In this document: one piece after another, positions 41,886-53,440 of the stretch
Position numbering within the stretch: the stretch's first letter is position 1
How the letters are laid out: each line of letters starts with the position of its first letter
NCBI RefSeq assembly: GCF_950295315.1
Contig: NC_080171.1
Location: 34,092,361 to 34,156,360, forward strand
Source of the DNA: Erinaceus europaeus
Taxonomy: Eukaryota; Chordata; Mammalia; Eulipotyphla; Erinaceidae
Reading direction: 5' to 3'
Length of the DNA stretch: 64,000 bases
Program-made: the position numbers and the translations under genes
The notes under the pieces: model-generated
The model's input: only the letters and a program-made list of their open reading frames with translations
Database searches by the model: none
What the model was told of the DNA's origin: nothing

Positions 41886-43164
41886 CTATATAGATGGTGA
41901 TTTCATAAATGCAAAATAAGTGGGAGAAGATCGGAGATGCAACTTTCATTTTGGTGCCTTTGAGACACTTCATAGAAATTGTCCAAAGTTGTTTGTTTAG
42001 ACATGAGATGTACATTTCTGAGAGTCCCAGGAAACAAGAGTGTCAAGTGAGAAGAGGAAAAGACCACGGACCAAGTTCTGAGAAACTCCACAATTTAATT
42101 GCCAGGTAGAAGATGATGAATCTGTGATGGGAATGAGGTAGAATAGCTGGCATAAAGAAAGCAGATACATTTTGTGTCACATGGAGCCAAGACAAATGCT
42201 TCAAAAGAGGAAGGGGATCAGTAGTAGCAAATGTTACTGCATAAGGTCAAATGGTCCAAGGACAAAAATGTGTATTATTTTTGTGGACATATGTGTCACT
42301 GCTGGCCCTGTTCTGGTGCATTTATTGGTGATGGAGGCCAGATAAAGATAGTCTGAGGAATTAGTAAGGGAGAAATAGGTCAGTTTTTCAGGAGATCGCT
42401 TTGTCACCTTGATGAGAGGCTGGAAACCAAATGTTTAGTTGGTAAAAGGCAGCTCTGAACAAGCTGTCTGTAGCAATGGGAGAACCACTGACTTATTTAT
42501 TTATTTATTTAACAACTCCATGGAGTCCCTGGCTGCTACTTCCTCTCTAAGTTCAGATTCCTGAAATTGCTTCCAGATTCAGTGAGTGAATTCTCCAATT
42601 CAAAATGGAAGTCACACGTACTATCAGTATGAAGGTACTGAGGGGAACAGAAAGTTGAGATAGGGGATACATGCAAAATTTGTGGCTCCAGTAACTGTCC
42701 ATAGACACAGGAAAACTCTGAAAGGAACCTCACGCATCTTTTGTGCACTATATCATCTATCATGTACCTCTGTTTAAAAAAGATTCAGATTCATAGAAGT
42801 AAGGACTTTCATGTAGCAAGGGGCAGCGTTGGAGTTTCAATTCCAGTTCTCTTCTTGAAGACTCTTTCTTTATAAAATCAGTCTTTCTCTTTGTTCTTTG
42901 TATGCCTGTAGAAAAAGGCTATGCAATTTCCAATAACAAGATTTCTCTTTAGGCATATGCTCCAAATCACCAGGACTCCTCTTCTCTCATCTTATTATAT
43001 AGCAGTTATACCATAATGGGGTTTGTTCCATCAGAGGGAATAGATCTGTATAAAACTAACCATGATAGCAATAAGTTGACAGGAAACAACAGAATAGGGG
43101 TATTTGACATGTATTACTTCGTATTTTGAATGACTTTGAATAAATATATGTTGGCATTTCTGGA
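41886..43164. other. Unique DNA, no gene
   Basis: About 1.3 kb without a repeat I can name, except a (TTTA)n run at 42492-42511. The small frames lack splice context. Confidence 0.4.
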
Positions 43165-43361
43165 AAATTTTTTTAATTCTTTTTTTTTATTAGTGACTTA
43201 ATATTGATTTACAAAACCATAAGACAACAGGAGTATAATTTCACACCAGTCCCACCACCAGAGTTCTGTGTCCCCATTCCCTCCATTGGAAACTGCAGTA
43301 GTTCTCTCCTAAGGTCACTGATATGGATCGACTATTATTTAAATAACTATCTATATATGCA

Positions 43362-43560
43362 CCTGCTTAAGGGCACATACTATAGTGTGCTAGGACCTAG
43401 GTTCAAGCCCTTGGTCCCCACCTGCAGGGGGGAAGCTTCAGGAGTGGTGAAGCAGGGCTGCAGATGCCTCTCTGTTTCTCTCCCTCCCTGGTGCCTTTTC
43501 TCCTCTCAATTTCTTTCTGTCTTTATCCAATAATAAAACAATTCTATATATACATATATT
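43362..43560 (+). mobile_element. ERI-type SINE, left member of an inverted pair
   Basis: B-box-like GGTTCAAGCCC at 43400, the CACCTGCAGGGGGG segment, CT body and AATAATAAAACAATT tail. The head is slightly truncated. Confidence 0.78.
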
Positions 43561-43569
43561 TACTTAAAT

Positions 43570-43790
43570 TTTTTTAAAAATTTTTTTATTATCTTCATTT
43601 ATTTGATAGAGATAGCCAGATATCGCGAAGGAAGGGGGAAATAGAGAGGAAGAGACAGAGAGACACCAGCAGACCAGCTCACCACTTGTAAAGCTTTCCC
43701 CTTGCAGGTGAGGACTGGGGATTTGAACCTGAGTCCTTGAGCATTGTAACACATGCACTCAACCAGGTGCACCACCACCCAGCCCCAAAC
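43570..43790 (-). mobile_element. ERI-type SINE, right member of an inverted pair
   Basis: Minus-strand copy: tail T-run 43566-43585, GA-rich body, CTTGCAGGTGAGGACTGGGG segment, head complement (AACCAGGTGCACCACCACCC) ending near 43785. Confidence 0.8.
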
Positions 43791-44227
43791 TCTCTACATT
43801 TTTGTGCATTTTTTTTCAGTGGTCCTGCCTTCTCTTCCTTTCTAAGTCACACCTATACCTATTACTATTTTCGAGTTGCCTTCCTTTTTCCCTTTTCTCT
43901 CTCAGGCTCCTAATGGAATTGGAGTCCAGAACCCTCGAGTAATGTTCCCCCAAAATTTCTTCCCCTCTGGGAATATGGACCAAAATTCTTTCCTTGAATC
44001 TATGTCAATCCTTGAGAGTGATTTTACCAATTGCATTCTATAGGTCTAATCCTTAAGAGACTTAAAAGCTTTTTCTTTTTGCACCTATTGCAATATAAGA
44101 AGTCCATGTGCCTTTAGGTTGTCATGCTTTGATACATTTATGCTTTGCTGTGTACACCACTGCCTGGCCCCACTGAGGCTGTCATACTTTGAGTAAACAC
44201 AAATAATCCCTGTGGAGAGGCCACATG

Positions 44228-44243
44228 GAGGGAGGGAGGGAGG

Positions 44244-44292
<49 letters not shown>

Positions 44293-44335
44293 GGGTGGGA
44301 GAGGGGGGGAGAGGGAGAGAGAGACAGAGAGAAGG
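44228..44335. repeat. (GA)n / GGGA-rich array
   Basis: About 100 bp of near-pure GA with GGGGA interruptions. It precedes and partly enters the left TSD of the next insertion. Confidence 0.92.
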
Positions 44336-44363
44336 AAGGGAACACACTACTACCAGCTCTTCT

Positions 44364-45259
44364 TTTATTTATTTATTTTTTAAATTTATTTTTTTATTTA
44401 AGAAAGGATAAATTAACAAAACAATAGGGTAGGAGGGGGTACAACTCCACACAATTCCCACCACCCAATCTCCATATCCCATCCCCTCCCTGATAGCTTT
44501 CCCACTCTCTATCCCTCTGGGAGTATGGACCCAGGGTCATTGTGGGTTGCAGAAGGTGGAAGGTCTGGCTTCTGTAATTGCTTCCCTGCTGAACATGGAC
44601 GTTGACTGGTCGGTCCATACTGCCAGTCTGCCTCTCTCTTTCTCTAGTAGGGTGGGTCTCTGGGGAAGCAGAGCTCCAAGACACATTGGTGGGGTCTTCA
44701 GTCTAGGGAAGCCTGGCCAGCATCCTGATGACATCTAGAACCTGGTGACTGAAAAGAGAGTTAACATACGAAGCCAAACAAATTGTTGAGCAACCATGGA
44801 CCCAAAGCTTGGAATAGTGGAGAGGAAGTGTTAGGGGGTTACTCACTGCAAACTCTAGTGTACTTCTGCTTTCAGGTATATATTTTGCAGTAGTTTATGG
44901 ATATGTGTGAACATATGCTCTCTCTCACAGAACCTGGTGTATATCTAGGTTTTGGGACTTTGTTAGAAAGTGAAACACCTGGGATGGAATTAGAGAATAC
45001 CAAGAAAGGAAAGGTCTCACCCGTGTAATGAAGCTGAAAGGTTGTCATTCCACACCTGAAGTCTCTGGACACAGTCTGAGCCGAAGCATGTTGAGGTGGC
45101 AATCATTGCGTTGATTAGGTTGCGATTGGCAGATGCAATATTATTTGATACGGATTGGGAGAGGCATGCGGGAAAGTGGGTCCTATCCTAAGGTTCCAGG
45201 ACTGGGGGAAACATAGGCTCTCTAGTGGAGATGTGAGGTTCCTGCTGTCTTAGAGAGAC
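44364..45259 (-). mobile_element. L1 long-3'UTR insertion with a 46-bp TSD
   Basis: Minus-strand, ~896 bp, ending in an A-tail (T-rich 44364-44400 on plus). It reaches further 5' than most copies (to AAGACAGCAGGAACCTCACA on minus, equivalent to about 2180 of the 1675-3101 copy). The flanks 44318-44363 and 45260-45305 match over 46 bases with one difference. Confidence 0.88.
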
Positions 45260-45399
45260 AGAGAGACAGAGAGAAGGAAGGGAACGCACTACTACCAGCT
45301 CTTCTAACCATTTTGGCTATACACTTATCTTGGTAATTTTGTTTAGATACTGTATATGTTAGATACTGTTAGATGTGTTAGATACAGTATTTGGAGATG

Positions 45400-45635
45400 A
45401 ACACAGAAGACTACCCAACACCCAGAATCTAGATCTCAATTTGTTATCCAGAGTTCCCTGGCCTCCCTCTGTGTTGCTGTATCTGAGGCCATCAGCGTTG
45501 TGGAACAGAGATTCTAGCCCTGCTGTGTGCTGACCTAATTCACCCACAAAATTTTGACTGTGGTTAAGATGGTTTTTGTTTTAAACCATTGAGTTTTGTG
45601 GTGGCTTGTTATGCAGCAATAAGTAACTTAGACAG
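45400..45635 (+). mobile_element. MaLR/MLT1-like LTR remnant
   Basis: The 3' terminus TTTTAAACCATTGAGTTTTG then CTTGTTATGCAGCAATAAG matches the conserved end of MLT1-class LTRs. The upstream part is diverged. Confidence 0.45.
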
Positions 45636-46741
45636 CATTTCATTAAGCAATTTTGCCGATGACAGAGGAAGGAGCAGACATTGGATTGAAACCCACATCT
45701 GTCTGATTACAGAGCAGGAGGGACCTTCTGTTTCTCTGTGTGGTCTCATCTTTGGGGTTTCCCAAATGCTGTTTAATTTCCCATTGGGTCTCACACTCAA
45801 TTTCTCTTAGCATGAATCCTGAGGGAATTTAAATGTCCCTTTGCCTCCTTCAGGGAAAAAAAATGTTTGTTCTCTTTCAACATGGCAGTAAGAAGTTAAA
45901 TAGATGATCAAGTTATGAAGCTAATTCTGAGTCAACCTGCTGCTAATTGTTTCTCTTTCCTTCTCCCTTTCCCCTTCCTTCTTCCCTTTCTTTCTTTCTT
46001 TCTTTCTTTCTTTTCTCTCTTCCTTTCTTTCCATCCATCCATCCATCCATCTTGCCTTCTTGCCTTTCTAAACTTTAAGGTGTAATTTTGTAGGAAAATG
46101 AGAAGTTTCAGAAGACCAGGGCTTAATACCTACTCATGCCCTTTTTAATTGCTCAAGTGAGGCCATATTTTCCCTAGATTTTGATTTTTTTTTACATAAA
46201 AAAATACAACCTACATAATTCTTCCAGAGGAATAAGGTAATAGAGTTGTTCAAAGTGAATTCATTGTCTGACTTTCAAATTGCCGTGAAGTAGGAGCTCT
46301 AGAGTTGTTTTGTGGGATCTTTAGGAAATAGCAGGAACTCTGCTTACAAGATGAAGAGAGGGTGTTCTTGTAGTAGAGGTTCTGTGTTTCTGTGGTTACA
46401 AATGTACCATGTAGTGGTAGTTCTGTGAATAGTTGTGTTTATCAAATTCCAAAGCAAATACTCAAGTGAAACTCCACATAAAAGGCCAGACCACAAGCTG
46501 GAGGTCTCCCATGGGCACTGGCAAGTTTGCAAAAATGTCTGTGGTGCGTGTGTGTATGTTTAAATTACACATTGTTTATACATGCATAATTTTCCAGTGA
46601 CTGCTACATCCAACTAGAAGAAAGACTTAGTTTATATCTCTTACCTAAAGGTAAGACATCTAAGAGTGGTAACAGGTGATGGTGAGTAGATCTCATGTAA
46701 TCATTACTGTGATAGACAACTTCTTATCTTTAGAAGTAGTA
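45636..46741. other. Unique DNA with a pyrimidine microsatellite
   Basis: It contains (CTTT)n at about 45985-46012 and (CCAT)n at 46031-46051. No gene recognised. Confidence 0.4.
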
Positions 46742-46753
46742 CTGATTCCTAAC

Positions 46754-47093
46754 GTCTTTTTTTTTTTTTTTTTTGCCTCCAGGATTATCACTGGGGCTCG
46801 GTGCCTGCACTACAAATCCACTACTCCTGAAGGCTATTTTTCCCATTTTGTTGTCTTTGTTGTGGTTGTTATTGTTGTTATAGCTATTGTTGTTGCTGAA
46901 TCGAACAGAGAGAAATGGAGAGAGGAGAGGAAGACAGAGGGGGAGAGAAAGATAGACACCTGCAGACCTACTTCACTGCTCATGAAGCGACCCCCCTGCA
47001 GGTGGGGAGCCAAGGGCTCTAACTGGTATCCTTAAGCTGGTCCTTGCGCTTTGTGCCATGTGCGCTTAACACTCTCTGCTACTGCCCAGTCCC
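46754..47093 (-). mobile_element. Full-length long-form ERI-type SINE
   Basis: Minus-strand copy with TSD CTGATTCCTAAC at 46742-46753 and CTGATTCCTGAC at 47094-47105. T-run, 3' module, body, CCTGCAGGTGGGGAGCC segment and head are all present. Confidence 0.9.
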
Positions 47094-47105
47094 CTGATTC
47101 CTGAC

Positions 47106-47529
47106 TTCTAACTGTGGGCATAGGATACATCAGTATTTAGAAGCAGGATAATATTGGGTGTATAGGGTATAGTGAACTGGCAGGCACACAGGAATTGTGG
47201 ATTAGACTGCTGTTTGCAAACATTCACTTTTGTTTCCTTTACTACTTCCATGGGGTTTAGGATTGTTTTGGCTACTGGAAGCTGCAAATAACAGTGACAA
47301 AGTTTTAATCTTGACCTTTAGCTATTTTGTGTGTATACATAAACCTCTAGGAGTCTCTGACCAATTCTCACAACAAAGGTTGCTGTCTCCACAGCCAGGT
47401 GTCCAGGATGAGCACTTGGGAAAGAGAACTGTCCCAGCTGACAGCATCCTGAAGCTGAGTCTTAGGATATAGTCACAGAGTTTCAGTTAGTCACTAAACA
47501 TTACTGTGAAGACTTTTCTTTGTTTCTTT
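47106..47529. other. Unique DNA, no gene
   Basis: An 80-residue plus frame (47230-47472) lacks a recognisable motif and splice context. No repeat found. Confidence 0.35.
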
Positions 47530-47817
47530 GTTCTTTTTTTTTTTTTTTTTGTCTTGAGGGTTATCACTGGGGCTCAGTGATGACACTATGAAACCGCTGC
47601 TTCTGGTGGCCATTTTTTCCATCTTATTGGACAGGACAGAGAAAAATTGAAAGAGAAGGTGGAGATAAAGGGGGAGGGAGAAAGATAAAACACCTACAGA
47701 CCTACATGTGAACTATCTCCCCTGTAGGTGGGTGGTGGAAGCTCGAACCCAGGTCCTTGATTGGGTCCTTGCACTTCAGACTGTGTGTGCATAACTGGGT
47801 ACACCACCATCTTGTAC
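47530..47817 (-). mobile_element. ERI-type SINE, diverged
   Basis: Minus-strand long form with the 3' module (GAGGGTTATCACTGGGGCTC), body, CCTGTAGGTGGGTGG segment and head ending near 47817. Confidence 0.78.
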
Positions 47818-48260
47818 CTGGACCAAAATTTTTTTATGGGGTGCAGAAGGCAGAAGGTCTGGCTTCTGTAATTACAGAATTCTCTGCTGGACATGGGTAT
47901 TGGCAGGTCAATCCATATTCCTAGCCTGTTTCTATCTTTCCCTAGTGGAGCAGGTCTCTGGAGAAGTGAAGATCCAGGACACACTGGTGAAATCGTCCAC
48001 CCAGGGAGTTTAGGATGGAACCATATTAGCATTTGTATCTTAGCATTGGTGGCTGAAATGCCATAAGGTATAAAGCAAGACAAAATGTTTAATGAACAAG
48101 GACCATAAGTAGGAATAGAGCAGATGGGAATAGGGATTTTAGGGTGGATAGAACCTAGGACAAGAAATACCTCTTCATAACATTTTATGGTTTCTGTTGC
48201 TCTAGCTGATTACTATTGAAATAATTCTAAGTGAGTAATGTAGTACTTCTTTGTGAAATT
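47818..48260 (-). mobile_element. Old L1 long-3'UTR fragment
   Basis: Shared landmarks on plus: TGGGGTGCAGAAGGCAGAAG, GGCAGGTCAATCCATATTCC, CCTAGTGGAGCAGGTCTCTG, and a distal part (AAGAAATACCTCTTCATAAC) that recurs at about 51273 and 52700. Confidence 0.65.
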
Positions 48261-48747
48261 AGGTCCTCTGATTATAATGTAATGTCTATCCTATATCTTG
48301 TTACCTTATTTATTTTACAGTCTACTGTTTCAGATATGAGGATAGCTGTTCCTGCCTTTTTTTTGTAGTCCAGTAACCTATATCATAGTTTTCCATCCTT
48401 GTACTGAGTCTGTGTTTGTCCTGTTGAGTTAGGTAGGATGCCTGTAGATGGCATATGACTGGGTTGTGTTTTCTGATCCATCTTCCTGGTCTGTGCCTTT
48501 TATTGGAGGAATTAAGGCCATTGGCATTTATTGATATTGCAGATTTAAGATATTTTTAATGTTACTATTCTAAATACTTTTATGAATGTTCTGATTTATG
48601 GCATGTTTTTGGTGATATTGTGATTTTTTATAGGAGACCTTTTAGAACTTTTCCCAGAGCAGGTTTGGTGATAGTTGATTGCATGTCTGAGAAGGTTTTT
48701 ATTCCTCTAACTAGTCTGAATGACAGTCTAGCAGGATACAGTATTGG

Positions 48748-48893
48748 GTTCAAATTGAGGAAAGAAGTGGAGGACTGGAAAAGCAAGATGGTGCCCTTGT
48801 ATGCTGAGCATAAATCTTGAAGGGTCCCCCTGTCACCCATTTTCTTTTTGAAAAGTTTATTAGTGATTTAACATTGATTTACAAAATTACATG
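48748..48893 (-). repeat. 146-bp block duplicated from 50240-50385
   Basis: About 90% identical to 50240-50385 in the same orientation, by reading. It is inserted inside the ORF1 C-terminal coding region between codons corresponding to GFQP and LYPA. The block spans the junction of an L1 tail (GATTTACAAAATTACATG) and adjacent non-L1-looking sequence (GCAAGATGGTGCCCTTGTAT). Confidence 0.85.
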
Positions 48894-49041
48894 AAAGCGT
48901 TTCTCATTTAGCACTTGATATATATCTTTCCATTCTCTTCTGGCTTTTAGTATTTGTGTGGAGAAATCTGTTGATTTCTTTTGGGTTTTTCTCTGTATGT
49001 GACTCTTTGCTTTTCTCTTGCAGCCTTCATAATACTTTCTT

Positions 49042-49258
49042 TTTTCCCCAATCTTTAAAAAATTATCTTTATTTAATTATTGGACAGAGAAAGTCAGAAA
49101 TTAAGATGAAAGAGGGTGATGGAGAGGGAGAGAGACAGACAAACACCTACAACACTGCTTCACCACTCTCAAAGCTTTCCCCCATGCAGGTTGGTGACTG
49201 GGGGCTGAAATTCAGATCCTCATATTTTAACATGTGTGCTTGACCACTACCTGTCCTC
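49042..49258 (-). mobile_element. ERI-type SINE inside L1 ORF1
   Basis: Minus-strand short form: tail TTTAAAAAATTATCTTTATT, GA-rich body, CCATGCAGGTTGGTGACTGG segment, decayed head ending at 49258. Confidence 0.75.
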
Positions 49259-50339
49259 AAAATGCTTTCTTTATCCTTAATCCTATCCCTTCTAACTATG
49301 ATGTGTCTTGATGTCTGTAGGTCTGGGTTGATTATGTGTTTGGGACTCTCTGGGATTCTTGGATCTTTATGTCCTTTCTGTTGTTTAGAGTGGGGAAATT
49401 CTATGCTATTATCTCCTATAGAATACTTTTTTCCCCCTTCCTCTCTTTTTTCCTCTGGCAAGTCAATAATGCACATGTTATTTCTTTTGAGGTCATACTA
49501 TATGTCTCTATTGTTATTTTCAATGTCTCTTAATATCCTTTTTTATTTCTTTTGCTTCTTTCTTAGTTTTCTCTAATTCATCCTTGATCTTACTAATTGT
49601 ATTTTTGCCTCAGTTATTCTGCTCTAGCTTCCTTGAACTGTTTTCTCTATTTCAACTATTTTTTTTACCCTGTTCAGTTACTGTATTTATTAGCTTGTTC
49701 AGCTAATTGTACTCTTCACTCAGCTATGTCAGCTTTTAACTCTCTAATTACTTTAAGATAGTTTGTGTTGTCTTTCAGCGTCTCATTTGTTATTTCCCCA
49801 TTTCTGATAATAGCTCCTTCAAAAGCTTTTCTCACTTCTGTGTTTAGTGCATCAATTAGTGTTTGGATGTTTTTCTTATTTTTATTTGCTTCTGGCTTAT
49901 TGGGATTATTTTTCCTGCTTCATTTCTGCTATGTTTATTTTTGCTTTTGTGTATTGTATTTAGTGATTTTGAAATTTGTGTCCTTGGAGCTGCTTTCCAG
50001 GTATCTGAAGTCAGTTACTTTTGGTGTGTCTCAGGAGTGGGTGGAGTTGTTTGAATATTTTTCCTAGGATGTGTTCACAGTAAAAGGCAAAGTTGGTTCC
50101 ATTCTGTACTTATGATCTAAACAAAACAAAAAAAAAATGGCGGTATTGTTTCATGGTCACAATGACTGATTACCCAAGATGATGTCACTGGTAATGGTGA
50201 CACCACTGCCTTTGGAAGATGAAAGGTAGGGTTTCTTATGTTCAAATTGAGGAAAGAAGTAGAGGACTGGAACAGCAAGATGGTGCCCTTGTATGTTGAG
50301 CATGAGTCTTTAAGAGCCCCCTGTCACCCATTTTCTTTT

Positions 50340-51335
50340 TTTTAAATTTTGTTAGTGATTTAATATTGATTTACAAAATTACATGTCAAAAGGGGTATAA
50401 TTACATACTATTCCCACCACCAGAGTTCTGAACCCCCATCCTGTCCATTGCAAGCTACAGCAATTCTCCTAAGGTTGCACACATGGGTTAACTATCATCT
50501 TTACAACTTAGTCTACATTTGTACATAATTGCCTCCTTTTTCTTCCAGGTCCCATCTTCTCTTCCACTAAAAGCCACATATAACCCTATTACTACATTCA
50601 AATGCCCCTCCATTTTCCCTCCTTTCTCTCTGGGTCCTGATGGAGATGGAATTCAGAGTCCTCTTATCCTCTTCCTCCTATCACTTTTCCCCTACTGGGA
50701 GTATGGTTCAAAATTGTTTTGGGGATCTAGAAGGTAGGACTTCTTGCTTTGGTAATTGCTTCTCTACTGGACTTGGGCATTTACAGGTCGATCCATACCC
50801 CCAACTTGTTTCTGTCTTTCCCTAGTGGACTAGAGCTCTGGAGAGGCACAATTCTAGGACACATTTGTGAGGTTGTCTGTCCAGAGAAGTCAGGATGGAA
50901 TCATGATAGTATTTGAAACTTGGTGGCTGGAAGGTGGCAGGATATAAAGTAAGACAAAATGGTTAATGAACAGGAACCAAAAAGTAGGAACAGAGTGAGT
51001 GAGATTAGGAATCTTAACTGTTTACTCCATATTTATTTATATTTAGCACAAGAGTCTCTGTAACCTCTAAGTGCCTGTTGGTCTGAACTCACAGTTCAAG
51101 GTCTCGGCTGGGAACATTGCAGGCTGCACTCATTTCAGGACCAGTCTTCCAGTCTTATGGCTGAAATGCCACAATATATAAAGCAGGACAAAATGTTTAA
51201 TGAACAGGAACCATAAGTAGGAATGGAGCAGATTGGAGTAGGGCTTTTAGGATGGATAGGACCTAGGACAAGAAATACCTCTTCATAACCTTTTATGGTA
51301 CCTGTTGCCTTAGCTGACTACTAGATAGGGCAGTC
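50340..51335 (-). mobile_element. Old L1 long-3'UTR copy
   Basis: About 1 kb on minus with all landmarks of the older subfamily (TTAGTGATTTAATATTGATT tail, TGATGGAGATGGAATTCAGA, TTACAGGTCGATCCATACCC, AGAAGTCAGGATGGAATCAT). A second, overlapping piece from 51160 repeats the GGCTGAAATGCCACAATATA region, so two copies or an internal duplication are joined here. Confidence 0.68.
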
Positions 51336-52690
51336 CCCACCATCACTGCTTTATTGTGAAGACAAGGTCCTGGGAAGGCCTACAAGATGACATTCCTGAT
51401 GGGAGTGACTAGTGGTGGTGGAGAGAGGGATTCGTTAGAGGTCTATGCCCATCATATTTGTGTAGGAATACAAGGATTCCATGATGAGGTCACCAGGCGA
51501 TGAAGTGGTATGATATTAGCCAATAGGACAATTGCCTTTATCCAACTTTTGTAGTCCTATCTTTATCTGATGGCCTTTGACTCTCTCCCAGTTGTTTAAG
51601 CATTGAGTATAATTCCTGATGGAAGTGACCAGGGGCTGCCACCTATTTTCAATCCATTGATCACACTTGTGTGGATTAACTTGTGTCTAAGGTCTAAGTG
51701 AGCTACTTAAGAGTTCCCAGTTGTAAATTTTAAGTGTTTTCTCTTTACCTAAATTTTTGGGGTGAATTTACCTCAATTTTGGGGGTGAAGCCAGCAAGAG
51801 GTACTCCTTTGTTATGCTGCTGGAAATTTGACTATGATTTATCTTTCCCACTGGCCTTGAGGTCTAACTATATGTAGATATTTCACTTAATAATTCAATA
51901 ATGATTTAGAGAGAAGACAGAGATAAAATAAAAAGAGAATATATAGGTGATAAGATAAGAAATAGGTAAGACGGAAGAGAAGAGTGAAAAAAGTGACTCA
52001 TAAAGGAAAATGTTTTGGCTACATAACAGGAATCGACAGATTGGAGTGGCGTACAAATTCTCTCCCCTATTTAGGCCTAGTAGTTAAATCTAGCCAGTAG
52101 TCTCAGAGAGATGAGCTCTGATGAGGAACCAGAGTATTATCCTTGGTATTCTCCTACCTCAGGTAATGTGCTTGGGTGCTTCAGTTCCAGTTCAGGAACA
52201 GCTGTCACCAAGTATGGGTTCTGAGTTAGGATAATTTCTTCCTCACCCCTTCCCCACCCACTGGCTGCACATGTCCATACTCACTTGTGGCACAGTGTGT
52301 TTCTAGAGAAATCCTGATTGTATTTTGTTGAGTTTTCAGGTGATCCCCCCCCCCCCAGTTTATTAGGAGCATGATCTGAAACAGCTCCTACTCCATAGCT
52401 ACACTTCCAGAAGTTGTTGAATTTTCTTCTGACTTGGTTGAATTCACCTGCTTAAGGAGGTGCTTTGTGACTGACTCTTATAGTCTTGAATTAAAATAGT
52501 GAAATATTTTTCAGGGTACCAACATTCTCATGAACTCTAGGATACTATCAGTAGAAACATGTCTTCAGTACATGGTCACTGTGACCTTGGGACAACTCTG
52601 CTATATTCTATATATTTTTTTTAGGTCATAAGTGCAGGAGGGAATCAACTTTGCTTTTAACTGTGGACACACCCTAGGGAAAATATTCAG
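51336..52690. other. Unassigned, probably LINE-derived
   Basis: A 1.35-kb block between two pieces of the same L1 3'UTR sequence (51273-51330 and 52695-52810). It has a C-run at 52348-52358 but no frame or recognised element. It could be an old insertion or the remaining part of an L1 UTR. Confidence 0.3.
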
Positions 52691-52694
52691 AATT

Positions 52695-52810
52695 TGGTAA
52701 TAGACAAGAAATACCTCTTCACAACCTTTTATCATTCTTGTTGCTGTAGCTTATTACTAATAAAAGAATTCCAAGTGAGTAATGTAGTACTTCTTTGTGA
52801 GATTAAATTA
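52695..52810 (-). mobile_element. L1 3'UTR fragment
   Basis: GACAAGAAATACCTCTTCAC, then GAGTAATGTAGTACTTCTTT, matches 48152-48250. Confidence 0.6.
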
Positions 52811-52829
52811 AAATGTGAAAAAAGATTCA

Positions 52830-53040
52830 ACCAATATTTACTGAATTACTAACATGTCCTGGGGTAAATGTTTCATGTGGCCTACTTCATTTACTCTTTA
52901 TGCAGTAATCATATGAAGTAAGTGTTATGAGAATCATTTTACAGATGAATTAATTAACTTTCAGGAATATAGCTAACTGGTAGAATTTATATGATTGACC
53001 TAGAATCTCAGTCTGGTCTTCTTTCCATTATGTCAGAGAC
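52830..53040 (+). repeat. MIR remnant
   Basis: ATCATTTTACAGATGAATTA then TAGCTAACTGGTAGAATTTA follow the MIR core, diverged. Confidence 0.55.
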
Positions 53041-53119
53041 ATTTTTGAAATTTACTTTTGATTTTGAAGACAGAATTTGGTGACAAAATGGTGACTGACT
53101 CCATTAGAAATTGATTAGG

Positions 53120-53423
53120 GGGAGTCGGGCAGTAGCGCAGTGTGTTAAGCGCAGTGTGTTAAGCGCAGGTGGCGCGAAGCACAAGGACCAGCTTAAGGAT
53201 CCCCATTCAAGCATCCAGCTCTCCACCTGCAGAGGTGTCTCCTCACAGGGGGTGAAGCAGGTCTGCAGGTGTCTATCTTTTTCTGCCCTTCTCTGTCTTC
53301 CCCTCTTCTCTCCATTTCCTCTGTCCTATCTAACAACAATGACATAAAGAACAACAACAATAATAACTACAACAACAATAGAAAACAACAGGGGCAACAA
53401 AAGGGAAAATAAATAAATTAAAA
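53120..53423 (+). mobile_element. Full-length ERI-type SINE with tandem A-box duplication
   Basis: TSD ATTAGAAATTG(A/C)TTAGG at 53103-53119 and 53424-53440. GCAGTGTGTTAAGC is repeated in tandem at 53137-53150 and 53151-53164, duplicating the region of the Pol III A box. B box, body and CAACAA-rich 3' part are otherwise normal. Confidence 0.92.
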
Positions 53424-53440
53424 ATTAGAAATTGCTTAGG

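Larger units (their letters stand above)
43165..43995 (-). mobile_element. Old L1 3'UTR interrupted by two SINEs
   Basis: Minus-strand 3'UTR at 43165-43360 (GTGACTTAATATTGATTTAC, CCTCCATTGGAAACTGCAGT) and 43791-43995 (TTTCTAAGTCACACCTATAC, CCTCTGGGAATATGGACC). It is broken by SINEs of opposite orientation at 43362-43560 and 43570-43790. Confidence 0.68.
48265..50240 (-). pseudogene. Old L1: ORF1 and start of ORF2, heavily disrupted
   Basis: Minus-strand order is ORF1 (about 50100 to 48625), then the first part of ORF2 (about 48600 to 48265). The ORF1 C-terminus is readable in the frame 48628-48840 (LYPARLSFRLVRGIKTFSD). An internal RRM region is at 49147-49476 (INPDLQTSRHIIVRRDRIKD). ORF1 is cut by a SINE (49042-49258), by a duplicated 146-bp block (48748-48893), and by many stops. 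Not functional. Confidence 0.78.
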
